Shown one piece after another: positions 56,867 to 64,000 of a stretch of 64,000 bases of DNA (position 1 is its first letter; each line of letters opens with the position of its first letter). Source of the DNA: Dasania marina DSM 21967. Its GTDB lineage: Bacteria; Pseudomonadota; Gammaproteobacteria; Pseudomonadales; Dasaniaceae. The stretch spans positions 56,862 to 120,861 of the forward strand of contig NZ_KB891590.1 of NCBI RefSeq assembly GCF_000373485.1, written 5' to 3'. Made by a program: the position numbers and the translations under genes. The notes beneath the pieces were generated by a model. The model worked only from the letters and a program-made list of their open reading frames with translations. It was not told where the DNA came from and did not search any database.

Positions 56867-57197
56867 TTTGTATGGGTTTTCCTGTTCGGCGCGGTCGACG
56901 GCGATTCATTAGCAACTCATCCCTTATTGCAGGCGGGTAGAACTCAACGGCCTTATCTAAGAGCTGCTGTAATTGAGGGTATAAAGCATATTTGGGGTTA
57001 AGGCGATAAACTCTTGTTTTTCCTTGCTGCTCGGCATATAGCACATTCGCATTTTCTAACTTGTCTAGCTGCCGCTGTATAGACGTTAGGCTACCGCCAT
57101 AGAAAGCAGCTATCTCCCTACCATAGCCACCACCTCTAGTATTGATATAAACCAGCACTCTTTCTGCTGACTTGCTGCCAAAAATAGCGTTAAACAT
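56859..57197 (-). CDS. Winged-helix regulator paired with the nucleotidyltransferase
   Basis: 112 residues, ATG 57197. Winged helix: VLVYINTRGGGYGREIAAFY and GGSLTSIQRQLDKLENANVL, then GKTRVYRLNPKYALYPQLQQ. It overlaps the following gene by 8 bases, so the pair is translationally coupled. Likely autoregulator or antitoxin-like partner, by analogy with two-gene nucleotidyltransferase systems. Function inferred only. Confidence 0.8.
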   Translation of the reverse strand: MFNAIFGSKSAERVLVYINTRGGGYGREIAAFYGGSLTSIQRQLDKLENANVLYAEQQGKTRVYRLNPKYALYPQLQQLLDKAVEFYPPAIRDELLMNRRRPRRTGKPIQSV

Positions 57198-57395
57198 ATA
57201 GCCTTACCAACCCCATCACCGAACAACAAAATAAATCATGTGAACTAATATATAGGTCATCACAGAAATGTCAATGTTCGCCCCACCGACTAACACCTAA
57301 TGACTTTGATTGTCGCGCCCCTGTCATAACCGCTCCTGATACTAGGCAAGGCTATTGGGGTCAGTGTTAGTTTTCGTAAACCTTACCCTGAAAAA

Positions 57396-57830
57396 TTAAA
57401 GATCCTTCCACCAAGCTTTTATATCAGCCCAAATACCAGTACTGCCCTCTTTCACATCTTCAGCAACTTCACTGCTAGTGTCTTTGGTTTTATCCCAAAC
57501 TTTACCGCTAGTATCCTTGGTTTTATCCCAGGCCTCTTGGCTGCCATCTTTGGTTTTGTTCCAGACTTTCTCGCTGCCCTCTTTCGTTTTATCTAGGGCT
57601 TCACCGCTAACTTCTTTGGTGCCATCCCAAACTTTACCGCTGGTATCTTTGGTTTTATCCCAGACCTTCTCGCTACCCTCTTTGGTTTTCTCTAGGGCTT
57701 CACCGCTTATTTCTTTGGTGTCATCCCAGGCGCTTTCACTGGCTACTTTGGTTTTGTCCCATAGCGATTCATCTTCTGCATAGGCACTAGGGGTTATTAC
57801 CAATAAAGCTATTGCTACTCTTTTTAACAT
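57396..57830 (-). CDS. Exported 11-residue-repeat (LEA-like) protein
   Basis: 144 residues from ATG 57830 (GAGGTG five bases upstream). A signal peptide (VAIALLVITPSAYA) is followed by about ten tandem 11-residue units of the form VWDKTKDTSGK, with Trp/Ala, Lys and Gly/Ser at fixed places, and a C-terminal IKAWWKDL. Such hendecads form amphipathic helices, as in LEA and apolipoprotein-like proteins. Site: periplasm. Function unknown; stress or membrane contact is possible. The DNA shows a 33-bp period. Confidence 0.85.
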   Translation of the reverse strand: MLKRVAIALLVITPSAYAEDESLWDKTKVASESAWDDTKEISGEALEKTKEGSEKVWDKTKDTSGKVWDGTKEVSGEALDKTKEGSEKVWNKTKDGSQEAWDKTKDTSGKVWDKTKDTSSEVAEDVKEGSTGIWADIKAWWKDL

Positions 57831-58166
57831 GACACACCTCATCACTATCAATTAATTAATAAGCCCATAGTACAATAATAAGTACAATAACAGGCACAAT
57901 AACTAGTACAACAACATACAGGTCATTCGCACCATTATGAAAAAGCGGTAATTACTGAGTAAAAACGAGATCACCCATTAGCCATGCTGGTTCAGGTTCA
58001 GGTGCATGTTCATGGCACTGCGCCCCTTGGAGCAGCCCATACCTAATAACATTGATATCAGAGCAGAAACTACCCCTGTATTTTTACCCTATTCCCAACA
58101 ACTGCTATTAAGTAAACAGCCAACACGCTCACCTATACCTCCTTAGGGCCAATAGGCGATAGGCGT
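57831..58166. other. Intergenic stretch
   Basis: No gene. Contains several ACAATAA repeats just upstream of the repeat-protein gene. No terminator recognised. Confidence 0.5.
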
Positions 58167-58379
58167 TTACCCACAACAAGAGCTGCCATCCTGTATGGGA
58201 GGGCACTTTACGCTACCATAGGAGCAATAAACGCAGCAGTCACCCGGCTTTGGTTTAAGTACCTCATGACAGGCTTCGCATTCATAAAACCACTGGCAGG
58301 CATCCGTAGGCATCACCTCCAGATTTTGGTGGCCACAATTAGGGCAAGTGATTAAAGAGTTGGGAATGACTTTTTTCAT
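58167..58379 (-). CDS. Small Cys-rich zinc-ribbon-like protein linked to merC
   Basis: 70 residues from ATG 58379 (GAGG eight bases upstream). Three Cys groups: TCPNCGHQN, ECEACHE, then PGDCCVYCSYGSVKCPPIQ and a final SSCCG. The GDCC-x-x-CSYG-x-x-x-CPP block occurs in small proteins next to metal-resistance genes. Its ATG overlaps the merC stop (ATGA), so it is coupled to it. Probably binds metal; a mercury or other thiophilic metal role is inferred. Confidence 0.85.
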   Translation of the reverse strand: MKKVIPNSLITCPNCGHQNLEVMPTDACQWFYECEACHEVLKPKPGDCCVYCSYGSVKCPPIQDGSSCCG

Positions 58380-58783
58380 TTTTTTACCTCGGCAATAGCA
58401 CAAGTTTTATTTATTGGCCATATCAAATCTGCGACTGATACTGCCATCATTAATAATAAGGCTGTATAGAATAAGTAAGTGCTCCAGCCGTAATGCCACA
58501 GTGGATAGAGGGTTGCCAGTACGGCTATTGGCCCAAGTACAGACAATAAACCACGCCATTTATTACGATGTTTATACCAACCGTAGCTGTTCACCACTAG
58601 CGCTATAATGGCAAAAAGCGGTAGTAATATATTGATAGCAAGCCCCTCTAACGGGCTAAGAAAGCCAAGCCCAAGCGTGGCAGCCAATGCCCCTAAAGCG
58701 GGGAAGCACGCTGTGCAACTAAAAGCGGCGACAATCACCCCGCCAACACCAACCTTATCTATAGAACTTACAACTCTAGACAT
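58376..58783 (-). CDS. merC: MerC-family mercury/metal uptake protein
   Basis: 135 residues, four hydrophobic segments. The Cys pair CTACFPALGALAATLGLGFL (about residues 23-42) is the MerC metal-binding motif. AGGAGG upstream of ATG 58783. First gene of a two-gene unit driven by the MerR-type promoter in the merR-merC intergenic region. MerC imports Hg(II) in classical operons, but here no MerA reductase is present to use it. Confidence 0.88.
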   Translation of the reverse strand: MSRVVSSIDKVGVGGVIVAAFSCTACFPALGALAATLGLGFLSPLEGLAINILLPLFAIIALVVNSYGWYKHRNKWRGLLSVLGPIAVLATLYPLWHYGWSTYLFYTALLLMMAVSVADLIWPINKTCAIAEVKK

Positions 58784-58814
58784 TACGCCCTCCTATTATT
58801 GACATGTGCAACTA

Positions 58815-58867
58815 TTGACATAAGCAACACAATGCGACTATAAAACCTGTAGTAACTACAGGATCAA
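58815..58867. promoter_or_regulatory. Divergent MerR-type promoter and operator
   Basis: Minus strand (towards merC): -35 TTGATC at 58867-58862, a 19-bp spacer, -10 TATAGT at 58842-58837. The 19-bp spacing is the hallmark of MerR-activated promoters. The palindrome CCTGTAG-TAA-CTACAGG (58846-58862) lies in that spacer. Plus strand (towards merR): TTGACA at 58815-58820, 17 bp, CTATAA at 58838-58843. Confidence 0.85.
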
Positions 58868-58874
58868 GGCCTTT

Positions 58875-59282
58875 ATGACCACATCACGCACTACATACTC
58901 CAGAGGCGAGCTAGCCAAGCTAACTGCCGTCAAAGCTGAGACTATTCGCTACTATGAAAAGTGCGGATTACTGAAGGCCCCCGCAAGAAGCGCAGGAGGC
59001 CATAGAATGTACTCGGCAGAGCATGTTGGGCAGCTAAAGTTTATTCGTCGCTGTCGTGAACTTGGGTTTACCATCAATGAGATAGAGGGCCTACTTAGCC
59101 TGGCGAGTATTGGCGAGAAAAGCTGCCAACAAGTGCAACAAGCAACGACTGCCCACTTATCCGACGTACACAATAAAATAAAGGATTTAAAAAAAATGGA
59201 GAAAACGCTGAAGGATTTGGTTAAACAATGCGAAGGAAATACTGCACCTTCTTGCCCGATTATTGAGTCTTTATTTTCCTAG
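58875..59282 (+). CDS. merR: MerR-family metal-responsive regulator
   Basis: 135 residues. N-terminal winged helix (SRGELAKLTAVKAETIRYYE, KCGLLKAPARSAGGHRMYS), dimerisation helix, and three Cys in the mercury-type positions: EKSCQQV and KQCEGN...SCPII near the C-terminus. These match the MerR mercury-binding trio rather than a ZntR or CueR set. It diverges from merC and overlaps the end of a tehB fragment at its 3' end (12 bases). Confidence 0.9.
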   Translation: MTTSRTTYSRGELAKLTAVKAETIRYYEKCGLLKAPARSAGGHRMYSAEHVGQLKFIRRCRELGFTINEIEGLLSLASIGEKSCQQVQQATTAHLSDVHNKIKDLKKMEKTLKDLVKQCEGNTAPSCPIIESLFS

Positions 59283-59654
59283 CTTCCTCGCCAACAGAGT
59301 CGCAAACTGCAATTGCGCGCCATTGTGCATAACGCCTGCATCTTCATTGTATTTAACCAACTCCCATCCCTTGTAAGTAACAGGCAACTGCCCTGCTGTT
59401 AGCGTAAAGGGTAATGGCACGGGGCATGGGTATTGTTCGGCGCTCATGGCGCACACTATCAAGTGATAACCGCCTGGCAGGGTATGCGCTTGCATATCGA
59501 CGATAACCGTATCAACACCAGCGGAGTTGAGAAACATTAGGGCTACAGTGCAGCTAATAAAATAATAATCGTCAGCAAGCTCAGCGCTGTTGATGTCATA
59601 TATCTGCGCCTTAACATCGGCTAAGCCTTCTTCGCTCACAATGAACTGCAGCAT
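59271..59654 (-). pseudogene. tehB: tehB 3' fragment, copy 1 (tellurite methyltransferase)
   Basis: Encodes the last two-thirds of a TehB-like methyltransferase: MLQFIVSEEGLADVKAQIYD, LMFLNSAG, HTLPGGYHLIVCAM, YPCPVPLPF, GWELVKYNEDAGVMH, FATLLARK. The SAM-binding motif I region (about 75 residues) is missing. The first methionine may not be a true start. Its 3' end overlaps merR. A second, worse-decayed copy of the last part lies at 60869-60983. Confidence 0.85.
59283..59398. repeat. Direct repeat (tehB 3' end), copy 1
   Basis: 116 bp, about 90% identical by eye to 60869-60983, same orientation. The 1586-bp unit between the copies' starts includes the PEP-CTERM gene. Confidence 0.85.
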
Positions 59655-59897
59655 TTCAATGAGAGAGGGTTATGGCCTGTTTATGCCTACTAGGATGGCC
59701 ACATAGCGTCTAGGCTCGCTGTTTCCGTAAAAAACCATGTCGGTAAAACTTACACTTTTTTGTTTCTTTTATTAAGGATTTCCTCTATCTCATTGAATAA
59801 TAATAAAATAAAAAATACGGCCTAATAATTGCTATTTGATTGCAGGTAAAAGATTACAGGTACAGGTATGATTTTTAATACACAACGGAGATCTTCA

Positions 59898-60710
59898 ATG
59901 TTAAAAACTTATGTAATGGGGGCGCTTGCCGCTCTGGTGCTAGCTCCAATAACAGGGCAAACAGCGCCTATTAATTTGAACGACTGGACGGCTGAATCTT
60001 ATGATGCAGTGTCTGGCTTTGGCTCAGGCAGCTGGGCGGTAAACGGCAGTGGCGGCGAATCGGTTTATCAGTCTGTGAATGGCCAGCCAACTATATTTTA
60101 TAGCGACTTCAATGCCCATGGCACAGATGTAACTGGCTCTATAAACGTATCCGGCGGTGATGACGATTACATTGGTTTTGTATTGGGCTTTAACGCTGGC
60201 GACTCTACTAATGCATTCGCTGACTATTTATTAATTGATTGGAAAAAGAACGACCAATATTACAATTTCGGCTCACCTTCAACGTCACCAGGCTCAACAG
60301 CAGAGCGAGGCTTGGCGGTTTCACGCGTAACAGGCGTGCCTACCGCTGATGAATTCTGGGGGCATTGGGATGACGCAGGCCATACCGGAGGGGCAGTAAC
60401 CGAGTTGGCTAGAGCGACTAACCTGTCTGATACCGGCTGGGTAGCAGGAACTGATTATGAATTCACTTTTGACTTTGGCCCCGCCAACTTAGATGTTTAT
60501 GTCGATGGTGCATTGGAAATTAGCATTACAGGCGCGTTTAATAACGGCGCTATCGGCTTCTATAACTTTTCGCAAGCTGCGGTCACCTATGACGCTTTCG
60601 ATGTAGATACAGGCACCCACACCAACCCAGTTCCAGAGCCTGGTTCAATCGCTCTACTCGCACTTGGTTTGGCGGGGCTTGGTTTTTCAAGAAAAAAGAA
60701 AGCTTCATAA
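59898..60710 (+). CDS. PEP-CTERM sorted exported protein, TSP-C-like domain
   Basis: 270 residues from ATG 59898 (GGAG seven bases upstream; frame open to 59868). Signal peptide (YVMGALAALVLAPITGQTA), then a beta-rich region like the thrombospondin C-terminal jelly roll (DDDYIGFVLGFN, DYLLIDWKKNDQYYNFG, DYEFTFDFGPANLDVYVDG), then the sorting tail: VPEPGSIALLALGLAGLGF followed by RKKK. Exosortase removes the tail at the membrane. No exosortase gene is in the window. The gene lies between two tehB 3' fragments and has its own terminator. Confidence 0.9.
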   Translation: MLKTYVMGALAALVLAPITGQTAPINLNDWTAESYDAVSGFGSGSWAVNGSGGESVYQSVNGQPTIFYSDFNAHGTDVTGSINVSGGDDDYIGFVLGFNAGDSTNAFADYLLIDWKKNDQYYNFGSPSTSPGSTAERGLAVSRVTGVPTADEFWGHWDDAGHTGGAVTELARATNLSDTGWVAGTDYEFTFDFGPANLDVYVDGALEISITGAFNNGAIGFYNFSQAAVTYDAFDVDTGTHTNPVPEPGSIALLALGLAGLGFSRKKKAS

Positions 60711-60731
60711 GATAAGTTAAATAAAATTAGT

Positions 60732-60760
60732 AAAACCTCGGAAATTTCCGAGGTTTTTTT
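60732..60760 (+). terminator. Intrinsic terminator of the PEP-CTERM gene
   Basis: AAAACCTCGGAAA / TTTCCGAGGTTTT stem plus T-run, 22 bases after the stop. Confidence 0.9.
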
Positions 60761-60868
60761 TGCATAATACATTTGAAAAATTAAACCTAAAAAACAGACC
60801 TAGGTACGCTTATTAAAAAATAATAAGTACTCTCTAACACTCAACTTAAAACCAACCTCCTACCCCGC

Positions 60869-60983
60869 CTTCCTCGCCAACAGAGTGCAAACTGCAATTG
60901 CGAGCCATTGTGCATAGAGCCTGCATCTTCATTGTATTTAATCAACTGCCACCCCTTGTAACCCTCAGCTAACTGCCCTGCTG
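60869..60983 (-). pseudogene. tehB 3' fragment, copy 2
   Basis: 115-bp relic matching 59283-59398. Reads GYKGWQLIKYNEDAGSMHNG on the minus strand. A single-base deletion (near 60886) shifts the frame before the LLARK end. No start or upstream part of the gene is present. Confidence 0.8.
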
Positions 60984-61299
60984 GCTCAGGTATAGAATAT
61001 TGTCGCCATTGGATCACCCCATGATTAAGGCTCTCCATGGCTCAATAAGCTTGCAGCCACTACCACTGCACCATTAACAATCACCATGCACAGGATGTAG
61101 GCCGTAACGGCCATTTAGCCCGACAGCCCTAAAGCCATAACAGCCACTAAGTTTTTGAAGTAAGAGCTATTACACCGATACTCAGGTTCCCGCCCATGAT
61201 TGGGTGTACACTGCACTACGCGTGTAGTCATTTCCAAAGCCTACGCCCCCTACTTTGAGAGCCTTTTCTTATGAGAAGTCAGCCTATGGTTAATCCTCT
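60984..61299. other. Intergenic stretch before hflX
   Basis: About 315 bases without a recognisable gene. No clear ribosome-binding site precedes hflX ATG 61300. Confidence 0.5.
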
Positions 61300-62649
61300 A
61301 TGTTAAACCCTGAAAAACCACGCGCTCAGCGCGCACTGATCGTTGCCGTGCAATTGGACAACGTCAGCGATGTTGAATTCGAATCGTCATTAACCGAGTT
61401 GGCGGAGCTTGCCAAAACGCTAGGGATGGAGGTAGTGGGCCAGTTTACCCAAAAGCGCTCATCTTTCGACTCAACGGCGTATTTTGGTGTAGGCAAGCGC
61501 GAGGAAATACGGCAGTTTTTAGAGAGTGATCAAGCTGACGTAGATAAATTGGCACGCGATAACCCACAGGCTGCTAACGGCCCTATTGAGTTTGTTTTAG
61601 TCGACCACGAAATATCGCCATCGCAATCACTGAACCTAGAAAATGAGCTGGGCTGCGAGGTTATGGACCGCACGGTGGTGATACTGGAAATTTTTCATCG
61701 CAATGCCAGCTCACACGCCGCGCGGGTGCAGGTTGAGATTGCTCGGCTGAGCTATATGGCGCCGCGCCTACGTGAGGCAGCCAAACGCGCCGGGCCGCTT
61801 GGGCGGCAGCGTAGCGGCACAGGTGGGCGCGGCACCGGCCAATCCCGCAGCCAAACCGACAGCCAAAAAGTTCGTGATCGTATTGCCGAGCTGCAAAAAG
61901 AAATTGATGCCATGGAAGCGAGGCGCGATACCCAACGCTCGCGACGCTTGGGCAAAACGGGCTTAGCGCAAGTGGCGCTAGTCGGTTATACCAATGCAGG
62001 TAAATCCACCCTAATGCGCGCCTTAACGGATAGCAAAGCGCTAGTGGCCAACAAGTTATTTGCCACGTTGGACACCAAGGTGCGCAGCTTACACCCCGAG
62101 AGCGTACCGCAGGTATTGGTGAGTGACACCGTGGGTTTTATCAAAAACTTACCCCATGGCCTGGTTGCCTCATTTAAGTCAACGCTGGACGAAGCCCTTA
62201 GCGCATCGCTGCTGCTGCACGTTATAGACGCTGGCGACCCCGGCTTTGAAATGCAGCTAGCAGTAACCGATAAGGTATTAGCCGAGATTGGTGCCGATAG
62301 CGTGCCGCGTATACGGGTGTTCAATAAAATTGATTACCTAGACGATGCCGACGCACAGGCAGAGCGCAGTGCTGCGCTGCAAGAAAAGTACCCCGGCTGC
62401 ATCGTTATTAGCGCGCGCAGTAAGGACGACATAGCGGAATTACACCAAGCTATTGTGGAATTTTTCCAAAAAGATTTGATAGAAACCGAGATATTTTTAC
62501 CGTGGTCGGCACAAGAGTTACGCGGCGATATTTACGCCTCTTGCGAAGTGCTTGAAGAGCGCGCCGATACCGAGGGTGCATTTTTTCGCTGCCGCGCCGC
62601 GCCTGAGGTGGCCGCTAGGTTAAGTGAACTTACCGGCGATGCGTGTTGA
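61300..62649 (+). CDS. hflX: Ribosome-splitting GTPase HflX
   Basis: 449 residues. N-terminal HflX domain (FGVGKREEIRQF; EFVLVDHEISPSQSLNLEN; CEVMDRTVVILEIFHRNA), a helical Arg-rich linker (GTGGRGTGQSRSQTD), then the GTPase: GYTNAGKST (G1), DTVGFIKNLPHGLV (G3), NKID (G4), SARS (G5). HflX splits stalled or hibernating ribosomes under stress. In many gammaproteobacteria it follows hfq; here hfq is not adjacent. A perfect terminator follows. Confidence 0.95.
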   Translation: MLNPEKPRAQRALIVAVQLDNVSDVEFESSLTELAELAKTLGMEVVGQFTQKRSSFDSTAYFGVGKREEIRQFLESDQADVDKLARDNPQAANGPIEFVLVDHEISPSQSLNLENELGCEVMDRTVVILEIFHRNASSHAARVQVEIARLSYMAPRLREAAKRAGPLGRQRSGTGGRGTGQSRSQTDSQKVRDRIAELQKEIDAMEARRDTQRSRRLGKTGLAQVALVGYTNAGKSTLMRALTDSKALVANKLFATLDTKVRSLHPESVPQVLVSDTVGFIKNLPHGLVASFKSTLDEALSASLLLHVIDAGDPGFEMQLAVTDKVLAEIGADSVPRIRVFNKIDYLDDADAQAERSAALQEKYPGCIVISARSKDDIAELHQAIVEFFQKDLIETEIFLPWSAQELRGDIYASCEVLEERADTEGAFFRCRAAPEVAARLSELTGDAC

Positions 62650-62713
62650 GGTTGTAAGGAATAGGCCTACTAATAACGTTTACGTTGAAAGCTAACTATT
62701 CAATATAGATGTA

Positions 62714-62741
62714 AGAAAAAGGGCCTTAAGGCCCTTTTTTT
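62714..62741 (+). terminator. Intrinsic terminator of hflX
   Basis: AAAAAGGGCC-TTAA-GGCCCTTTTTTT, located just before the IS30 element edge. Confidence 0.9.
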
Positions 62742-62742
62742 A

Positions 62743-64000
62743 TGTAGGTTCATTTTATTCCTATGGGCGGTTATTGACGGTGATCTCAAGCGGTCGCTGC
62801 AACACAAGTATTAAATCTAGCAGCAGGTGTTTCGTATTCCAATGTTTTTCTCGGCCTTTCGTTGAGTCGTCGAGCTATCCCATTTAACTTTGCTTGGGAG
62901 TGATCAGACAGGTTTGTTCCTTTTGGAAGATACTGCCGCAATAACCGGTTAGTATTTTCATTAGAGCCTCGCTGCCACGGTGACTGAGGGTCACAAAAGT
63001 AGACCTTAATATCTGTCGCTAGCGTAAATCTCTTGTGAGCGGACAGCTCACTACCGCGATCCCATGTCAGAGATTTATAGAGTTCGTTGGGTAACTTTTT
63101 TGATTGTTTGATTAACGCTGTAACTACAGTGGCTGTCTTTCTGTCTGCTACTTTCACGAGCATGACGTATCGCGAATGCCGCTCAACTAGCGTCGCTATA
63201 TAGCTGTTGTGGGTACCTGCAATTAAATCGCCCTCCCAGTGACCAGGTACCGCTCTATCTTCAACGGATGCGGGTCTCTCACTAATGGTAATGGCATCTA
63301 CGATCTTTCCCCGCCCTACGCCTTTAAGACTAGAATACTTTGATCTACGCTTAACACGTTGTGATCGCAGGCACTGAATAAGCTCTTTTTTTAAGGCTCC
63401 TCGCGCTTGTATATAAAGCGTTTTATAAATAGTTTCGTGTGACACGTAAAAGTTCTCACCTGCCGAATATTCTCTCTTCAACCAACCTGATATTTGTTGA
63501 GGAGACCATCCAGCTTTAAGTTTTCGAGCGACGATCATACTAAGCGATTGATTACATAGCAGCTTACATCGCTTTGGCCGCTTGGCTCTCTCCCATGCGA
63601 CTTTATCTGCTCGGCTAGCCCGATAGAGGTCGTATCCTCCGTTACGATTAATTTCACGACTAATTGTAGACGGAGCGCGACAAAGCCCACTCGCTATCTC
63701 TCTAATTGATTCATCAGTCGCTATGCCTCTGGATATTTCCTCTCGCTCGGATAACGACAAACAACGGCTCGACCTTTTTCGGACTGGAGGTCGTATGCCA
63801 CCGGTTTCAGCGATGATGTGCTCAATTGATGAGTGATACCTATCAAATAGCCGAGCTATATCGGCTAGTGAGTCACCTTGTTGGTAGCGATCCCACATTA
63901 ACTCTCTCTGCTCGGCGGTATAATATATTCGTTTTCTTCGTTTCATAGCGACGCTCTCCTTAATTAAAGAATAGCGTTGCAATGACCAATTGAAACCACA
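62743..64000 (-). mobile_element. IS30-family insertion sequence
   Basis: About 1258 bp. The transposase-upstream end (minus strand from 64000) begins TGTGGTTTCAATTGGTCATT, close to the known IS30 terminal repeat. The other end (62743 onward) begins TGTAGGTTCA; 8 of the first 10 bases agree with the first end, then the match weakens. The right flank is outside the window, so target duplication cannot be checked. The element sits directly after the hflX terminator. Confidence 0.75.
62786..63946 (-). CDS. IS30-family transposase
   Basis: 386 residues from ATG 63946 (frame open to 63982). Helix-turn-helix at the N-terminus (GDSLADIARLFDRYHSSIEH) and a second HTH (LSEREEISRGIATDESIREI). The DDE catalytic residues are in GHWEGDLIAG, LTWDRGSE and SNENTNRLLRQYLP. 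Full length without internal stops, so possibly active. Confidence 0.93.
   Translation of the reverse strand: MKRRKRIYYTAEQRELMWDRYQQGDSLADIARLFDRYHSSIEHIIAETGGIRPPVRKRSSRCLSLSEREEISRGIATDESIREIASGLCRAPSTISREINRNGGYDLYRASRADKVAWERAKRPKRCKLLCNQSLSMIVARKLKAGWSPQQISGWLKREYSAGENFYVSHETIYKTLYIQARGALKKELIQCLRSQRVKRRSKYSSLKGVGRGKIVDAITISERPASVEDRAVPGHWEGDLIAGTHNSYIATLVERHSRYVMLVKVADRKTATVVTALIKQSKKLPNELYKSLTWDRGSELSAHKRFTLATDIKVYFCDPQSPWQRGSNENTNRLLRQYLPKGTNLSDHSQAKLNGIARRLNERPRKTLEYETPAARFNTCVAATA

Noticed and set aside
57478..57783. Plus-strand repetitive frame opposite the hendecad protein
   Set aside because: Shadow of the 33-bp repeat; no start signal, and the minus-strand product has a signal peptide.

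Overview
The window reads as chromosome of a free-living, probably marine, aerobic gammaproteobacterium of the Pseudomonadales/Cellvibrionales type. The main clue is the block rssB-rssC / terB-like / tal / dusA (12.4-16.7 kb), whose neighbours match those in Pseudomonas. Fe-superoxide dismutase, class III alcohol dehydrogenase, HrpA, MnmC, a PhaJ-type hydratase next to FadD, and a PEP-CTERM protein agree with this. Species cannot be named from the sequence. No rRNA, tRNA or CRISPR array was seen.

Layout. 0-7 kb: 3' part of sodB; a LysR regulator divergent from a TonB-dependent receptor broken by a 7-bp tandem duplication; a lipoprotein-type sulfatase; an EamA exporter. 7-12 kb: a decayed gene, a membrane protein, a bestrophin, and a formaldehyde-related pair (GFA protein, adhC). 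12-17 kb: dusA, tal, a TerB-like gene, the RssB/RssC partner-switching pair and a PilZ protein. 17-20 kb: an MlaA-like gene and an HvfABC/bufferin-type RiPP operon, whose precursor carries eight EGKCG motifs. 20-36 kb: housekeeping genes (hrpA, fadD, MaoC hydratase, mnmC, glutamine cyclotransferase, M16 peptidase, dgkA). 37-42 kb: a Rieske oxygenase, an NhaC antiporter and two Lrp/AsnC regulators. 42-46 kb: a cell-envelope ECF sigma locus (DUF4382 lipoprotein, sigma factor, zinc anti-sigma factor, small secreted protein, TPR/beta-barrel outer-membrane protein). Two matching ECF-type promoters tie the lipoprotein to the sigma operon. 46-54 kb: a VF530 protein, two LysR regulators, an FMN reductase, gcvT and gcvP. 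54-61 kb: an accessory zone with a two-repeat protein, a possible 20-residue peptide gene, a junction of two truncated genes (nucleotidyltransferase and voltage-gated-type K+ channel), an 11-residue-repeat protein, a minimal merR/merC locus, and a PEP-CTERM gene lying between two tehB 3' remnants. 61-64 kb: hflX and an IS30-family element that runs to the window edge.

Most noteworthy: (1) the HvfABC-type copper RiPP operon with a tandemly expanded core; (2) the ECF regulon defined by two GGAACC-N16-CGTGTW promoters; (3) rearrangement scars at 56.4-56.5 kb and 59.3-61.0 kb; (4) a minimal mercury-type locus without reductase; (5) an ACTAGNN heptamer repeat family at three intergenic sites.
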